In this document: piece after piece, positions 35,300 to 44,131 of the stretch | Layout: every line of letters starts with the position of its first letter | Position numbering within the stretch: position 1 is the first letter of the stretch | Origin: JACRLW01 sp046349595 | GTDB taxonomy: Bacteria > Planctomycetota > UBA1135 > UBA2386 | DNA: 64,000 bases | Direction of reading: 5' to 3' | NCBI GenBank assembly: GCA_046349595.1 | Contig: JAXMCA010000001.1 | Coordinates: forward strand, 1,426,001-1,490,000 | Made by a program: the position numbers and the translations under genes | Notes under the pieces: model-generated | Told to the model about the DNA's origin: nothing | Databases searched by the model: none | What the model saw: only the letters and a program-made list of their open reading frames with translations

Positions 35300-37276
35300 T
35301 CAGCGCAACGACGAGAACTCGCGCGAGAGCAGCATCGCATGGGTCAGCGAGCGCAGCGCGGCGGTCCGATCGTCGGCCGCGGCCAGGCGGGCGCGGAGCG
35401 CCTCCTCCTCCTCCGGCCCGGCTTCCCGGCCATACAGCAGGTCGAACAGCGATGCGATGCGCTCCCGGTCGTCGTCGCGCAGCGCAATGAGGTCCAGGGC
35501 GCTTCCCGGCGTGGTCAGCAGTGCTTCCACTTCGGCGCCGTTCCACAGGGACAACCACAGCGCGAGCGGGGAGGGGGACGGCGGCGCCGGCGTCCGATCG
35601 CGGATGCCCAGGGCCAGGGCCGCGGCGTGCCGCAGCAGGGGCTCGGGCAGCGGTCGCGCCTCGCGTCGCGCGAGATGGATCCGCTCGGCATGCAGACGCA
35701 GCGGATCGCCCTCGGGCTCGTCGCTGTCGACCGACCACATCGACGACAGCAGGACGCGTCGGATCAGCGGACGCAGGCGCAGGTCGTCCCGGACGAAGCC
35801 GTCGACGAGCAGTGCTTCCACGGTGGGAAGCACCCCCGGATTGGTGAGGCGGTGGTCGTCGACCGGTTCGACGAAGCCGCGTCCGCACAGGATCGCGACC
35901 ACGCGGTTCACGACGTTGCGCGCGAACACCCGGGGATTCGCGAGGAGTGCCGCGCGCAACCGACGGCGCGGCGGTCCGTCGCGCGGATCGGTGCCGAGCA
36001 GGGCGAGCATGCGCGCCGGCACGGCGTCTCCGCTCGCCGGGTCGAACAGCTGACCGTCCTGCATGCCGCCGTCGGCCGCCGGTCGCGCGTCGACGAACAG
36101 GGCCGAGAAGCCGAGGTGTTCCGGGCGCGTCCAGCGGTCGAGGGGGTGATCGTGGCAGCGCGCGCACGACAGGCGCACACCGAGCGCCGCGCGGGCGAAG
36201 AGTTCGGCACGGTCGCGCGGATCCGGCAGGCGATCGAGCAGCGGACGTCCCGGGGCGAGCTGTGGATCGAGAGCGGCCAGCAGCGAGGTGTCGCGTGCCC
36301 CGATCCGATCCAGCTCGTCACGCAGCAGACGGGCATCGGGCGGCACCTCGAACCAGTCGGCGATCCAGCCCCCTGCGACTCTCGCGAAGTCGTCGCCCAG
36401 CAGCAGGGAGTCGACCAGGTCGGCGAAGCGCCGCTGCGGATCCGCGCCGAGGAATGCCGCGCGCTCTGCGGGTGTGGGCAGGCGTCCGGCGAGCAGGAGG
36501 AAGGCGCGGCGCAGCAGCCGCTCCGGCGACGCGGGCTCGGCCGGAACGAGTCCGAGTTCGTGCAGATCGGAACGCCAGGCGCGATCGAGCGGGTCGTCGT
36601 CGGATGCTGCGTCCGACCCGATCGCTGCGAAGGCCTCGACGCAGCGCAGGCTCGCGTCGCGGCCCGCGAAGCGTGCCGTGATCCATGTCTCGCCTGGACC
36701 GCGCCGGGTCAACCAGCCGTCCGGATCCACCGCGAGCACGTCGCCCGCCGTCGAGTCGAACAGGCTGCGCGCGGTCACGTCCTCCGCCGTGAGGCGCGGC
36801 GTGCCCGCGTCGTCCCAGCGGATCGTCGCGATTGCGCGCACACGATCGCCGTCGCGGGACAGGTCCAGCGATTCGAGGACCGGCGCATCGGCTGCGGAGA
36901 ACGGCGCGCCGAGCGCGATCCATGTGCGCAGCGCGGACTCGGCAGGTGAGCCGCGCGTGAGCCGACGTCCGCCGCCGTGATCGAGCTCGTGTGTCGGCTT
37001 GCGGAGCAGGAGGCTCTGCGCGGGGTCGACGAAGTCGACGCGTCGCGCATCCCGATCGAGGGTGATCGCGCGGTGGTCGAGCGCCGGATCGCCACCGAAG
37101 AGGGAGAGCTTGAAGCCGCCGCGCCCGAGCGCGCCGCCGTGGCACTCGGCCGCCGCGCAGGAGAGGCGCGCGAACCACGGGCCGACGTCCAGGCGGTAGT
37201 CGAGCGGCCGTTGCTGCGCGCCGGCGACGGCACACAGCGCGAGTCCGGCGAACACGCTGCGCCGACCTGCGCTCAC
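35300..37276 (-). CDS. DUF1549/DUF1553 cytochrome-like planctomycete protein
   Basis: About 658-residue exported protein. The N-terminal region has a variant cytochrome motif SCAAAECHGG (C-x4-CH), followed by a Big_2-type Ig domain (about residues 150-220). Then come DUF1549 (RRAFLLLAGRLPTPAE onward), a second motif SCARCHDHPLD, and DUF1553 (ARNVVNRVVAILCGRGFV). This is the PSD1-type architecture of Planctomycetota, usually paired with DUF1501. The GTG at 37276 is chosen because it forms a GTGA overlap with the upstream gene and begins a signal-like sequence with an Arg pair. An ATG at 37291 is the alternative. Confidence 0.87.
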   Translation of the reverse strand: MSAGRRSVFAGLALCAVAGAQQRPLDYRLDVGPWFARLSCAAAECHGGALGRGGFKLSLFGGDPALDHRAITLDRDARRVDFVDPAQSLLLRKPTHELDHGGGRRLTRGSPAESALRTWIALGAPFSAADAPVLESLDLSRDGDRVRAIATIRWDDAGTPRLTAEDVTARSLFDSTAGDVLAVDPDGWLTRRGPGETWITARFAGRDASLRCVEAFAAIGSDAASDDDPLDRAWRSDLHELGLVPAEPASPERLLRRAFLLLAGRLPTPAERAAFLGADPQRRFADLVDSLLLGDDFARVAGGWIADWFEVPPDARLLRDELDRIGARDTSLLAALDPQLAPGRPLLDRLPDPRDRAELFARAALGVRLSCARCHDHPLDRWTRPEHLGFSALFVDARPAADGGMQDGQLFDPASGDAVPARMLALLGTDPRDGPPRRRLRAALLANPRVFARNVVNRVVAILCGRGFVEPVDDHRLTNPGVLPTVEALLVDGFVRDDLRLRPLIRRVLLSSMWSVDSDEPEGDPLRLHAERIHLARREARPLPEPLLRHAAALALGIRDRTPAPPSPSPLALWLSLWNGAEVEALLTTPGSALDLIALRDDDRERIASLFDLLYGREAGPEEEEALRARLAAADDRTAALRSLTHAMLLSREFSSLR

Positions 37277-38289
37277 CTGTCCTTCTTCCACTCCTCGAGT
37301 TGTCGGCGTGCGCGCACCTTGGCGTCCTCGGTGCCGTAGTCGAGACCGAGCATCAGCTCGAGCATCGACACGGCCTGCTGGCGGAGCGCGTCCGACTCCG
37401 CGGCGCGTGCGCGGATGTGTGCGAAGGTCTCGTCGAGTTGCTTCGCGTCGGCGTCGCGTCGGATCGCGGCGCGCAGCAGCTCGCGCAGGCCGTCGTCGGT
37501 GGGTGCCTTGCCGGCGGTCGACGGCTGCGGCGCGCGTGCGGCGTCGCGCATGCCGTCCCTCGGCCGGTCGGCCTGTTGCTGATCGCGACGCGAGCGATCC
37601 TCGGCCTCCTCGGCATCGCGCTTGTTGCGCCAGTGCAGCTCGAGCGCGAGATGCGCGGCTCGCGCCCGCAGTTCGGACTCGGTCGACGGCAGCCGTCGCA
37701 TCGCAGCGTCGCGCAGTTCGCCCGGAGTCGCCGGAAGGGCTCCGGTCACCTCCTCGACGAGCTCGCGCAATCGCGTGAGATCCTGTCGTCCGGTGTCGGT
37801 GAAGGCGGTGCTGCGCACGACCTTGCCGTCGTTGCAGGTGACCAGGGTCAGGCTGGCCCGACGATCCAGTGCGAAGGCACCGGGGCCCATCGCTCCGTCG
37901 ATGCTGATCAGCATCGGCCGCGCCATGCGCAGGCTGCGAGAGGCGGGATCGACGCGGCGTTCCGCCTCGTTGCGATCCTCGGCGAGCACCACGATGCCGA
38001 CGGTCAGGCCGAGCAAGGCGTGGCTGTCGCCGAGCTGATCGAGTCCGCGCACCAGCGGCGCGACGTTGCGCGTCAGCTCGTGCACGAACAGCACCGCGCC
38101 AGGTCCCTGTCCGATCGATGTGCTCAGGTCGAGCTCCAAGCCCGCATCCGGGCCCGCCGGCGCATGGACGCGCAGCGCGGGGAGTGCGGTGCCCGCCGTC
38201 GGCCCCGAAGCGACGGGTTCACTTCCGGATTCCTGCGCGAGCAGATGCGCGGTGAGGGTGATGGCGACGACGGCGAGGGAGCGGAGCAC
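37273..38289 (-). CDS. Exported thioredoxin-fold-like protein without an active CxxC
   Basis: 338-residue protein with a signal peptide (residues about 1-19). Residues 35-185 have the strand and helix order of a thioredoxin-like fold (GPGAVLFVHELTRNVAPLVRGL, LLGLTVGIVVLAED, PMLISIDGAMGPG, ASLTLVTCNDGKVV), but no CxxC is present, so no redox role is expected. The C-terminal 150 residues are charged and helical. It starts with GTG, with a TACACT -10-like element seven bases upstream. It is the first gene of the DUF1549/peptidase/DUF1501/WD40 operon. Confidence 0.68.
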   Translation of the reverse strand: MLRSLAVVAITLTAHLLAQESGSEPVASGPTAGTALPALRVHAPAGPDAGLELDLSTSIGQGPGAVLFVHELTRNVAPLVRGLDQLGDSHALLGLTVGIVVLAEDRNEAERRVDPASRSLRMARPMLISIDGAMGPGAFALDRRASLTLVTCNDGKVVRSTAFTDTGRQDLTRLRELVEEVTGALPATPGELRDAAMRRLPSTESELRARAAHLALELHWRNKRDAEEAEDRSRRDQQQADRPRDGMRDAARAPQPSTAGKAPTDDGLRELLRAAIRRDADAKQLDETFAHIRARAAESDALRQQAVSMLELMLGLDYGTEDAKVRARRQLEEWKKDR

Positions 38290-38296
38290 GGCGGGG

Positions 38297-38302
38297 AGTG
38301 TA
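38297..38302 (-). promoter_or_regulatory. Putative -10 element with near-leaderless start
   Basis: Minus-strand TACACT lies seven bases before the GTG at 38289, at the head of a five-gene operon. Transcription would start about at the start codon. Confidence 0.4.
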
Positions 38303-38337
38303 GCGGTGCGCCGCGCAGCGCGGCTTCCCGCGCGGTC

Positions 38338-40362
38338 TCAGCCGACGATCGCACGCACCTGATCGGCGACCGTCGCCGGCGAGAAGCCGAACTCCTCGGC
38401 GAGCACCTCGGCGGGGGCGGAGAGGCCGAAGCGCTCGACCCCGATCACGCGGTCGATGCTGCCGGTCAACATCACCCAGTGCTCGGGGCGGCCGAGTTCG
38501 ATCGCGATCACCGGTACGCCCGGGGGCAGCACCGCCTCGCGGTAGGAGCGCTCCTGGTCGGCGAAGAGCTTGATCGACGGCATCGACACCACGCGGACGT
38601 GGAAGCCGTCCTTGGCGAGCAGTTCGGCCGCGGCGACCGAGAGCGCGACCTCCGAGCCGGTGGCGACCAGCACCGCGCAGGGGCGATCGGCGTCGCGTAC
38701 CACGTAGCCGCCGCGCAGCACGTCGCGCGGCTGGAAGCTCGCGGGACGCTTCAGGCAGGGGAGATCCTGGCGCGTGAGCAGGATCGCGGTCGGTCCGTTG
38801 CGACGCGACAGCGCGTGTGTCCAGGCGGCGGCCACCTCGACGCCGTCGGCCGGTCGCAGCACATAGAGCTGCGGCACCACGCGCAGCGTGGTGATGTGCT
38901 CGATCGGCTGATGGGTGGGGCCGTCCTCGCCGACCATGATGCTGTCGTGGCTGAACACGAACACCGTCGGCAGCCCCATCAAGGCCGCGAGTCGCATCGG
39001 CGGGCGCATGTAGTCGGCGAACACCAGGAAGGTGCTGCCGGCGGGGAGGAAGCCGCCGTGGAGCACCATGCCGTTGAGGATCGCACCCATCGCGTGCTCA
39101 CGGACGCCGAAGTGCAGGTTGCGCTGGCCGTAGTCGCCGGCCTTCACGCTGCCCGAGGCGGTGAGCTTCGTCTTGGTGGAGCCGTCGAGATCGGCGGCGC
39201 CGGTGACCAGTCCGGGCAGCAGCTCGGCGGCCTTCTGCAGCACCTTCCCCGACAGCGCGCGTGTCGCGCCCGCGGAGTCGCCGACCACCGCGGCGAGCTG
39301 CTCGAGCAGATCGGAGGGCACTTCACGCGACAGGAATCGCGCATGCAGCGCCGCGCTGTCGGGGTGCTTCCGCGACCAGGTCGCGAACTCCGCACGCCAG
39401 CGCTCGGCGGTCGCGATGCCGCGCCGTGCGGCCGCGGCGAACAGCGTGCGTGTGGCGTCGGGGACCCAGAAGGTGGTCTCCGGCAGGCCGAGCGCCGCCT
39501 TGGTCTTCTGCACCTCGTCCTTGCCGAGAGGCGAACCGTGTGCGCTCGACTTGTCCTGCTTGTTCGGGCTGCCGTAGCCGATGTGCGTGCGGCAGGTGAC
39601 CAGCGTCGGCCGGTCGGTCGCGGCGAAGGCCTCGCGCAGCGTGGTGCGGATCGCTGCGACGTCGTGGCCGTCGGCGAGTTCGAGCACGCGCCAGCCGAGC
39701 GCACGGAAGCGGGCGGGGACGTCCTCGCTGAAGGCGAGATCGGTGCTGCCGTCGATGGTGATCTTGTTGTCGTCGTAGAGATAGACCAGGTTCGACAGGC
39801 GGAGGTGACCGGCGAGCGAGGCCGCTTCCTGTGCGACACCTTCCATCAGGTCGCCGTCGGACACGATCGCGACCACGCGGTGCGCATCGAGCAGCGGGCA
39901 GCCGAAGCGTGCCGCTTCCATGCGCGCGGCGAGAGCCATGCCCACGCCGTTGGCGAAGCCCTGGCCGAGCGGTCCGGTGGTGGTCTCCACACCGGGAGTG
40001 AGCCCGTGCTCGGGATGACCCGGGGTCTTGCTGTGGAGCTGGCGGAAGCGGCGCAGGTCGCCGAGCGAGACCTCGTGGCCCGTTAGATGCAGCAGCGCGT
40101 AGAGCAGCATCGAGCCGTGGCCCGCCGACAGGACGAAGCGGTCGCGACCGCGCCAGCCCGGCTCCTTGGGGTCGAAGCGCAGATGGTCGAGCCACAGCGC
40201 GACGGCGATGTCGGCCATGCCCATCGGCATCCCGGGGTGACCGCTGTTCGCGGCCTGGACCGCATCGATCGCGAGACCGCGGACGACGTTGGCGGCGTCC
40301 TTGATCTCACGATCGGTCGGGAGGGAGGACGGGCCGCTGCCGGATTCGCGTGGGGGCTGCAT
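38338..40362 (-). CDS. tkt: Transketolase
   Basis: 674-residue thiamine-diphosphate enzyme of the pentose phosphate pathway. The N-terminal signature AIDAVQAANSGHPGMPMGMA is near residue 32. The TPP/Mg motif SDGDLMEGV begins near residue 166 and the DDNKITIDG loop follows. The pyrimidine domain has RNLHFGVREHAMG with the catalytic Glu, and GEDGPTHQPIEH. The ATG at 40362 gives a normal length. An in-frame ATG at 40413 has a better GGAG ribosome-binding site and would add 17 residues, so the start is open. Confidence 0.95.
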   Translation of the reverse strand: MQPPRESGSGPSSLPTDREIKDAANVVRGLAIDAVQAANSGHPGMPMGMADIAVALWLDHLRFDPKEPGWRGRDRFVLSAGHGSMLLYALLHLTGHEVSLGDLRRFRQLHSKTPGHPEHGLTPGVETTTGPLGQGFANGVGMALAARMEAARFGCPLLDAHRVVAIVSDGDLMEGVAQEAASLAGHLRLSNLVYLYDDNKITIDGSTDLAFSEDVPARFRALGWRVLELADGHDVAAIRTTLREAFAATDRPTLVTCRTHIGYGSPNKQDKSSAHGSPLGKDEVQKTKAALGLPETTFWVPDATRTLFAAAARRGIATAERWRAEFATWSRKHPDSAALHARFLSREVPSDLLEQLAAVVGDSAGATRALSGKVLQKAAELLPGLVTGAADLDGSTKTKLTASGSVKAGDYGQRNLHFGVREHAMGAILNGMVLHGGFLPAGSTFLVFADYMRPPMRLAALMGLPTVFVFSHDSIMVGEDGPTHQPIEHITTLRVVPQLYVLRPADGVEVAAAWTHALSRRNGPTAILLTRQDLPCLKRPASFQPRDVLRGGYVVRDADRPCAVLVATGSEVALSVAAAELLAKDGFHVRVVSMPSIKLFADQERSYREAVLPPGVPVIAIELGRPEHWVMLTGSIDRVIGVERFGLSAPAEVLAEEFGFSPATVADQVRAIVG

Positions 40363-40428
40363 CGTGGAAAGGGTCGACTCTATCTCCGTGCCCCGCGCGT
40401 CGGAACCTTGCATCGTCGACGCTCCGGG

Positions 40429-40457
40429 TTGGTGCCGCGGAGCATGCGCAGTAGCCT
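40429..40457 (+). promoter_or_regulatory. Putative promoter of the Gfo/Idh operon
   Basis: TTGGTG at 40429-40434, a 17-base spacer and TAGCCT at 40452-40457, ten bases before the ATG. It lies in the divergent gap with tkt. Confidence 0.45.
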
Positions 40458-40467
40458 GCCGCCCCTC

Positions 40468-41763
40468 ATGCGCGCCCGTTTCAGTCGTCGCGGCTTCCTC
40501 GGCCTCTCGGCCGCCGCCGCGGTCCTGCCCGGCTCCCTTCCCCGCAGTGCAGCGCCGCAGCCGGTACGCGGGCGCAAGCTCAAGCTCGGCGTGGTCGGCG
40601 TCGCCAACCGCGGCGGAGACAACCTGAATGGCGTGAAGGGCGAGGACATCGTCGCGCTGTGCGACGTCGACGCCCGCTACCTCGACGGCGCCCACAAGCA
40701 GTTCCCCGCCGCGAAGACCTTCCGCGACTGGCGCGACCTGCTCAAGGTCGACGGTCTCGACGGCGTGGTGGTCAGCACGCCCGACCACCTGCACGCCCTG
40801 GTCACCGCGGCGTCGCTGCGTCGCGGTCTGCACGTCTACTGCGAGAAGCCGCTCGCCCACTCGATCCACGAGGTGCGTGCGGTCACCGAGCTGGCGCGCG
40901 AGCGCGGGCTGATCACGCAGATGGGCACCCAGATCCACGCCTTGCCGAACTACCGCCGCGTGGTCGAACTGGTGCGCGCCGGCGTGATCGGCAAGATCCA
41001 GGAGGTCGACGTGTGGTGCGGCACCGGCGCGTGGGGCGGCGTGCCGTCGCCTGCCGGAGCCGACAAGGTGCCCGACTGGTTCGACTGGGACCTCTGGCTC
41101 GGTCCGGCGCCGCAACGCCCCTTCGTCAACGACGCCTACCACCCGGCCAACTGGCGTCGCTTCTGGGACTTCGGCGGCGGCAACCTCGCCGACATGGGCT
41201 GCCACTACATCGATCTGGTGTTCTGGGCGCTCGGTCTGCACGCGCCGGAGACGGTCGAGGCCAAGGGTCCCGCACTGGATGGCGACGTCGCGCCGAAGGG
41301 TCTGTCGGTGACCTGGACCTTCCCGGCGGCGAACGATCGTCCGTCGGTGACGCTCACCTGGCACGACGCCGGTCTCAAGCCCGCCATCGCGAAAGACCTC
41401 GGCGTCGACGGCTGGGGCAGCGCCGTGCTGTTCCGCGGCAGCGAGGGCTTCATCGTCAGCGACTACAACAAGCACGAGATCGGACCCAAGGCGCGCTTCG
41501 AAGGCTTCAAGGCGCCCGAGCCGTCGATCCCCGATTCGATCGGCCATCACGAGGAGTGGTGTGCCGCGATCCGTGGCGAGGGACGTCCGACCTGCGAGTT
41601 CGGCTACTCGGGTCCGCTCAGCGAGTGCGTGCTGCTCGGCAACGTCTCGTTCCGCCTCGGCGGCAAGAAGCTGATCTGGGAGCCCGAACGCCTGCGCGTG
41701 CGCAACGCGCCCGAGGCCGCCGGTTTCCTGCAGCGTGCCTACCGCGACGGCTGGAGCCTCTGA
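40468..41763 (+). CDS. Tat-exported Gfo/Idh/MocA family oxidoreductase
   Basis: 431-residue protein. The N-terminal FSRRGFLGLSAAAAV is a twin-arginine signal. A Rossmann domain follows (LKLGVVGVANRGGDN, then VVSTPDHLHA and YCEKPLAHS with the catalytic-site Lys), and the C-terminal half is of the large planctomycete type (NWRRFWDFGGGNLADMGCHY). These enzymes use NAD(P) carried through export with the folded protein and act on sugars or inositols; the substrate is unknown. It is followed at 43 bases by the DUF6797 gene, whose putative heme-protein operon it may lead. Confidence 0.93.
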   Translation: MRARFSRRGFLGLSAAAAVLPGSLPRSAAPQPVRGRKLKLGVVGVANRGGDNLNGVKGEDIVALCDVDARYLDGAHKQFPAAKTFRDWRDLLKVDGLDGVVVSTPDHLHALVTAASLRRGLHVYCEKPLAHSIHEVRAVTELARERGLITQMGTQIHALPNYRRVVELVRAGVIGKIQEVDVWCGTGAWGGVPSPAGADKVPDWFDWDLWLGPAPQRPFVNDAYHPANWRRFWDFGGGNLADMGCHYIDLVFWALGLHAPETVEAKGPALDGDVAPKGLSVTWTFPAANDRPSVTLTWHDAGLKPAIAKDLGVDGWGSAVLFRGSEGFIVSDYNKHEIGPKARFEGFKAPEPSIPDSIGHHEEWCAAIRGEGRPTCEFGYSGPLSECVLLGNVSFRLGGKKLIWEPERLRVRNAPEAAGFLQRAYRDGWSL

Positions 41764-41806
41764 GCGTCCGCACTCCCTTCCTGCGCACCCCGACCGAAGG
41801 ACTTCC

Positions 41807-44131
41807 ATGTACCGACTGCACGTCCCCGCCGTCCTCTCCCTCGCCCTGACCCTGTGTGCGCAGGAGAAGCGCAAGGAGCCGTGGAACGAGATGGACTACG
41901 GCCCCTGCCTGTCGCAGACCATCGAGGGCTTCACCGGCGACAACTTCGCGTTGAAGGGTCGCGTGGTGTTCCTCGGCGACGACGCCGGCGTGGTCTTCGA
42001 CAGCGAGTTGCTGCGCGTCGCGACGATGTGGACCAAGGGCAGGCTGCAGTTGCGCGGCACTCCCTTCGACGGCGCGCACGGTCCCTGCTCGCGGGTCTCC
42101 GGCCAGGAGGTGTTGTCGACGAAGCAGGCCCCTGGCTGGGCGAAGGACGGCTCCTTCGCCGATCCCCGCAAGATCCCCTTCGGCACGCTGCCCAAGGACC
42201 ACGCGCGCTTCGACGGGCACTGGATGATCGGCAGGGACGTGGTGATGCAGTACCACGTCGGGGCGCGCCGTGTGCTCGAGACCTACGAACTGGTGCCGTC
42301 GACCGACAAGGTGCCCGCGGGCATCGCGCGCGTGTTCGAGGTCGGGCCCGGCGACGAGATCCGCACCGTGCTCGCCGATCTGCCCGGCTCGCTCGGTGAG
42401 ACCAGGCTCGACCTGAACGGAGGATCGGGGTCGATGGTCGTCCGCTGGTCGCGAACCCGCTCCGGCAAGGACCGGGCTGCGGAGCAGAGCGCGAGCTTCG
42501 ACACCCGCTTCGCGGCGTTCGCACCGCGCGGTGCACTCCTGACCGGCAACGCCGGCCGCATCGAGATGACGATCCCGTCTTCCGATCAGTCGACCTTCGT
42601 CCGCGTGGTGACCTGGACCGCGGCCGCCGGAATGCTCGAGGCGGAACAGCCGATCGACCAGACCACGCGCGACATCTCCGGCATGACGCGCGGCGGTGCG
42701 CGCCGCGAGCCGCAGACCGTCACGACCGAAGCGAGGCTCGGTGAGGGCAAGGGGCCCTTCGTGGTCGACACCTTCACGTTGCCCAGCGACAACCCCTGGC
42801 ACTCCTGGCTGCGTTTCGCCGCCTTCGACTTCGTCGATGCCGACACCGCCGCGCTGTGCACCTGGAACGGCGACGTGTGGCTGTGCGACGGCATCACCGC
42901 GCATCCCGGCAAGCTGACCTGGTCGCGCTTCTGCACCGGACTCCACGATCCGCTCGGTCTGCGCGTCGTCGACGGCGTGATCTACACGCACGGACGCGAC
43001 GGGCTCTATCGGCTGCGCGACGTCAACCACGACGGCGAGTGCGACTTCGTCGAAGTGTTCAACAACGACGTGCAGATCACGCAGGGCTTCCACGAGTTCG
43101 CCTTCGACCTGCAGACCGACGCAGCGGGCAACTTCTACTTCGCCAAGGCCGGCCCCGTGAACCCGGGTGGTCGTGGCTTCCAGCGGATCGTCGACGACCA
43201 CGGCACGGTGATGCGCGTCTCCGCCGACGGCAGCAAGCTCGACGTGATCGCGACCGGTCTGCGTGCTCCCAACGGCATCGGCGTGAGCGCCGACGGCGTG
43301 GTGACCTCGGGCGACAACCAGGGCACCTGGATGCCGGCGTGCCGCCTGAACATCAGCACCAACGGCAGCTTCTGGGGCTGCGTCGACACCGCGCAACGCG
43401 ATCCGAAGCCGACGACCTACGACCAGCCGATCTGCTTCCTGCCGATGAACATCGACAACAGCAGCGGTGGCCAGGTGTGGATCCCCAAGGGGACCTGGGG
43501 CGCGCTCGGCGGCATGTTGATCCACCAGAGCTACGGGCAGAGCACCGACTACCTGGTGCTGATGCAGCAGGACGGCGGGCGCACGCAGGGCGGCGTGGTG
43601 CGGATCCCGGCGAGCTTCGAGTCGAGCCAGATGCGCGGGCGCTTCCATCAGGGCGACCTCTACACCGTGGGCTTCCAGGGTTGGCAGACCAACGCGGCCA
43701 AGGAATCGGCCTTCCAGCGCGTGCGTCGCACCGACGCGCCGCTGCGCATGCCGCTCGCCTGCAGTTACTGGAAGGAAGGCATCGAGCTGACCTTCAGCGA
43801 CTCGCTCGATGTGAAGCTCGCCCAGGACCCGCAGAACTGGGACGTCGAGATCTGGAACTACAAGTGGTCGGAGGACTACGGCTCGCCGGAGTTCGCGCCG
43901 AGCCATCCCGACAAGAAGGTCAAGGAAGGCGAGAAGAACCGCGACGTGCTGAAGGTCGTGAAGGTCGAGGTGTCGCCGGACGGGCGCCACGTCTTCCTCG
44001 CCGTCGACGGCATGCAGACGGTGATGCAGATCCGCGTCGCGTGGTCGGTCGACGGCGCCGACGGCGAGGCGATCGACGGGGAGATGAACGGCACGATCCA
44101 CTTCCTGCTGCCGCGTCCGGAAGGCAAGTGA
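41807..44131 (+). CDS. Exported DUF6797 / six-bladed propeller protein
   Basis: 774-residue protein with a signal peptide (MYRLHVPAVLSLALTLCAQ, ATG at 41807 after GAAGGA). The first part matches the DUF6797 pattern seen in Verrucomicrobiota and Planctomycetota (WNEMDYGPCLSQTIEG, and RGTPFDGAHGP). The middle (about residues 340-620) has NHL/PQQ-type propeller repeats such as GLHDPLGLRVVDGVIYTHGRDG and GLRAPNGIGVSADG. Such proteins are often fused or linked to c-type cytochromes, and here a pentaheme cytochrome gene overlaps the stop as GTGA. A periplasmic dehydrogenase-like role is inference. Confidence 0.83.
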   Translation: MYRLHVPAVLSLALTLCAQEKRKEPWNEMDYGPCLSQTIEGFTGDNFALKGRVVFLGDDAGVVFDSELLRVATMWTKGRLQLRGTPFDGAHGPCSRVSGQEVLSTKQAPGWAKDGSFADPRKIPFGTLPKDHARFDGHWMIGRDVVMQYHVGARRVLETYELVPSTDKVPAGIARVFEVGPGDEIRTVLADLPGSLGETRLDLNGGSGSMVVRWSRTRSGKDRAAEQSASFDTRFAAFAPRGALLTGNAGRIEMTIPSSDQSTFVRVVTWTAAAGMLEAEQPIDQTTRDISGMTRGGARREPQTVTTEARLGEGKGPFVVDTFTLPSDNPWHSWLRFAAFDFVDADTAALCTWNGDVWLCDGITAHPGKLTWSRFCTGLHDPLGLRVVDGVIYTHGRDGLYRLRDVNHDGECDFVEVFNNDVQITQGFHEFAFDLQTDAAGNFYFAKAGPVNPGGRGFQRIVDDHGTVMRVSADGSKLDVIATGLRAPNGIGVSADGVVTSGDNQGTWMPACRLNISTNGSFWGCVDTAQRDPKPTTYDQPICFLPMNIDNSSGGQVWIPKGTWGALGGMLIHQSYGQSTDYLVLMQQDGGRTQGGVVRIPASFESSQMRGRFHQGDLYTVGFQGWQTNAAKESAFQRVRRTDAPLRMPLACSYWKEGIELTFSDSLDVKLAQDPQNWDVEIWNYKWSEDYGSPEFAPSHPDKKVKEGEKNRDVLKVVKVEVSPDGRHVFLAVDGMQTVMQIRVAWSVDGADGEAIDGEMNGTIHFLLPRPEGK

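Noticed and set aside
31729..35490. A long + strand open frame (over 1200 codons) opposite the papain-like gene
   Set aside because: Its translation is low-complexity Arg/Ala/Val/Glu text without motifs, as produced opposite real genes at 70% GC; the minus-strand protein has a signal peptide, catalytic triad and repeats.
37273..38289. Redox-active thioredoxin or peroxiredoxin
   Set aside because: The fold-like pattern is present, but the only Cys (in VTCNDG) is not in an active-site CxxC or a peroxidatic position.
41618..44101. An 827-codon minus-strand open frame opposite the DUF6797 gene
   Set aside because: No domain is recognisable; the + strand protein has a signal peptide, ribosome-binding site and family motifs.
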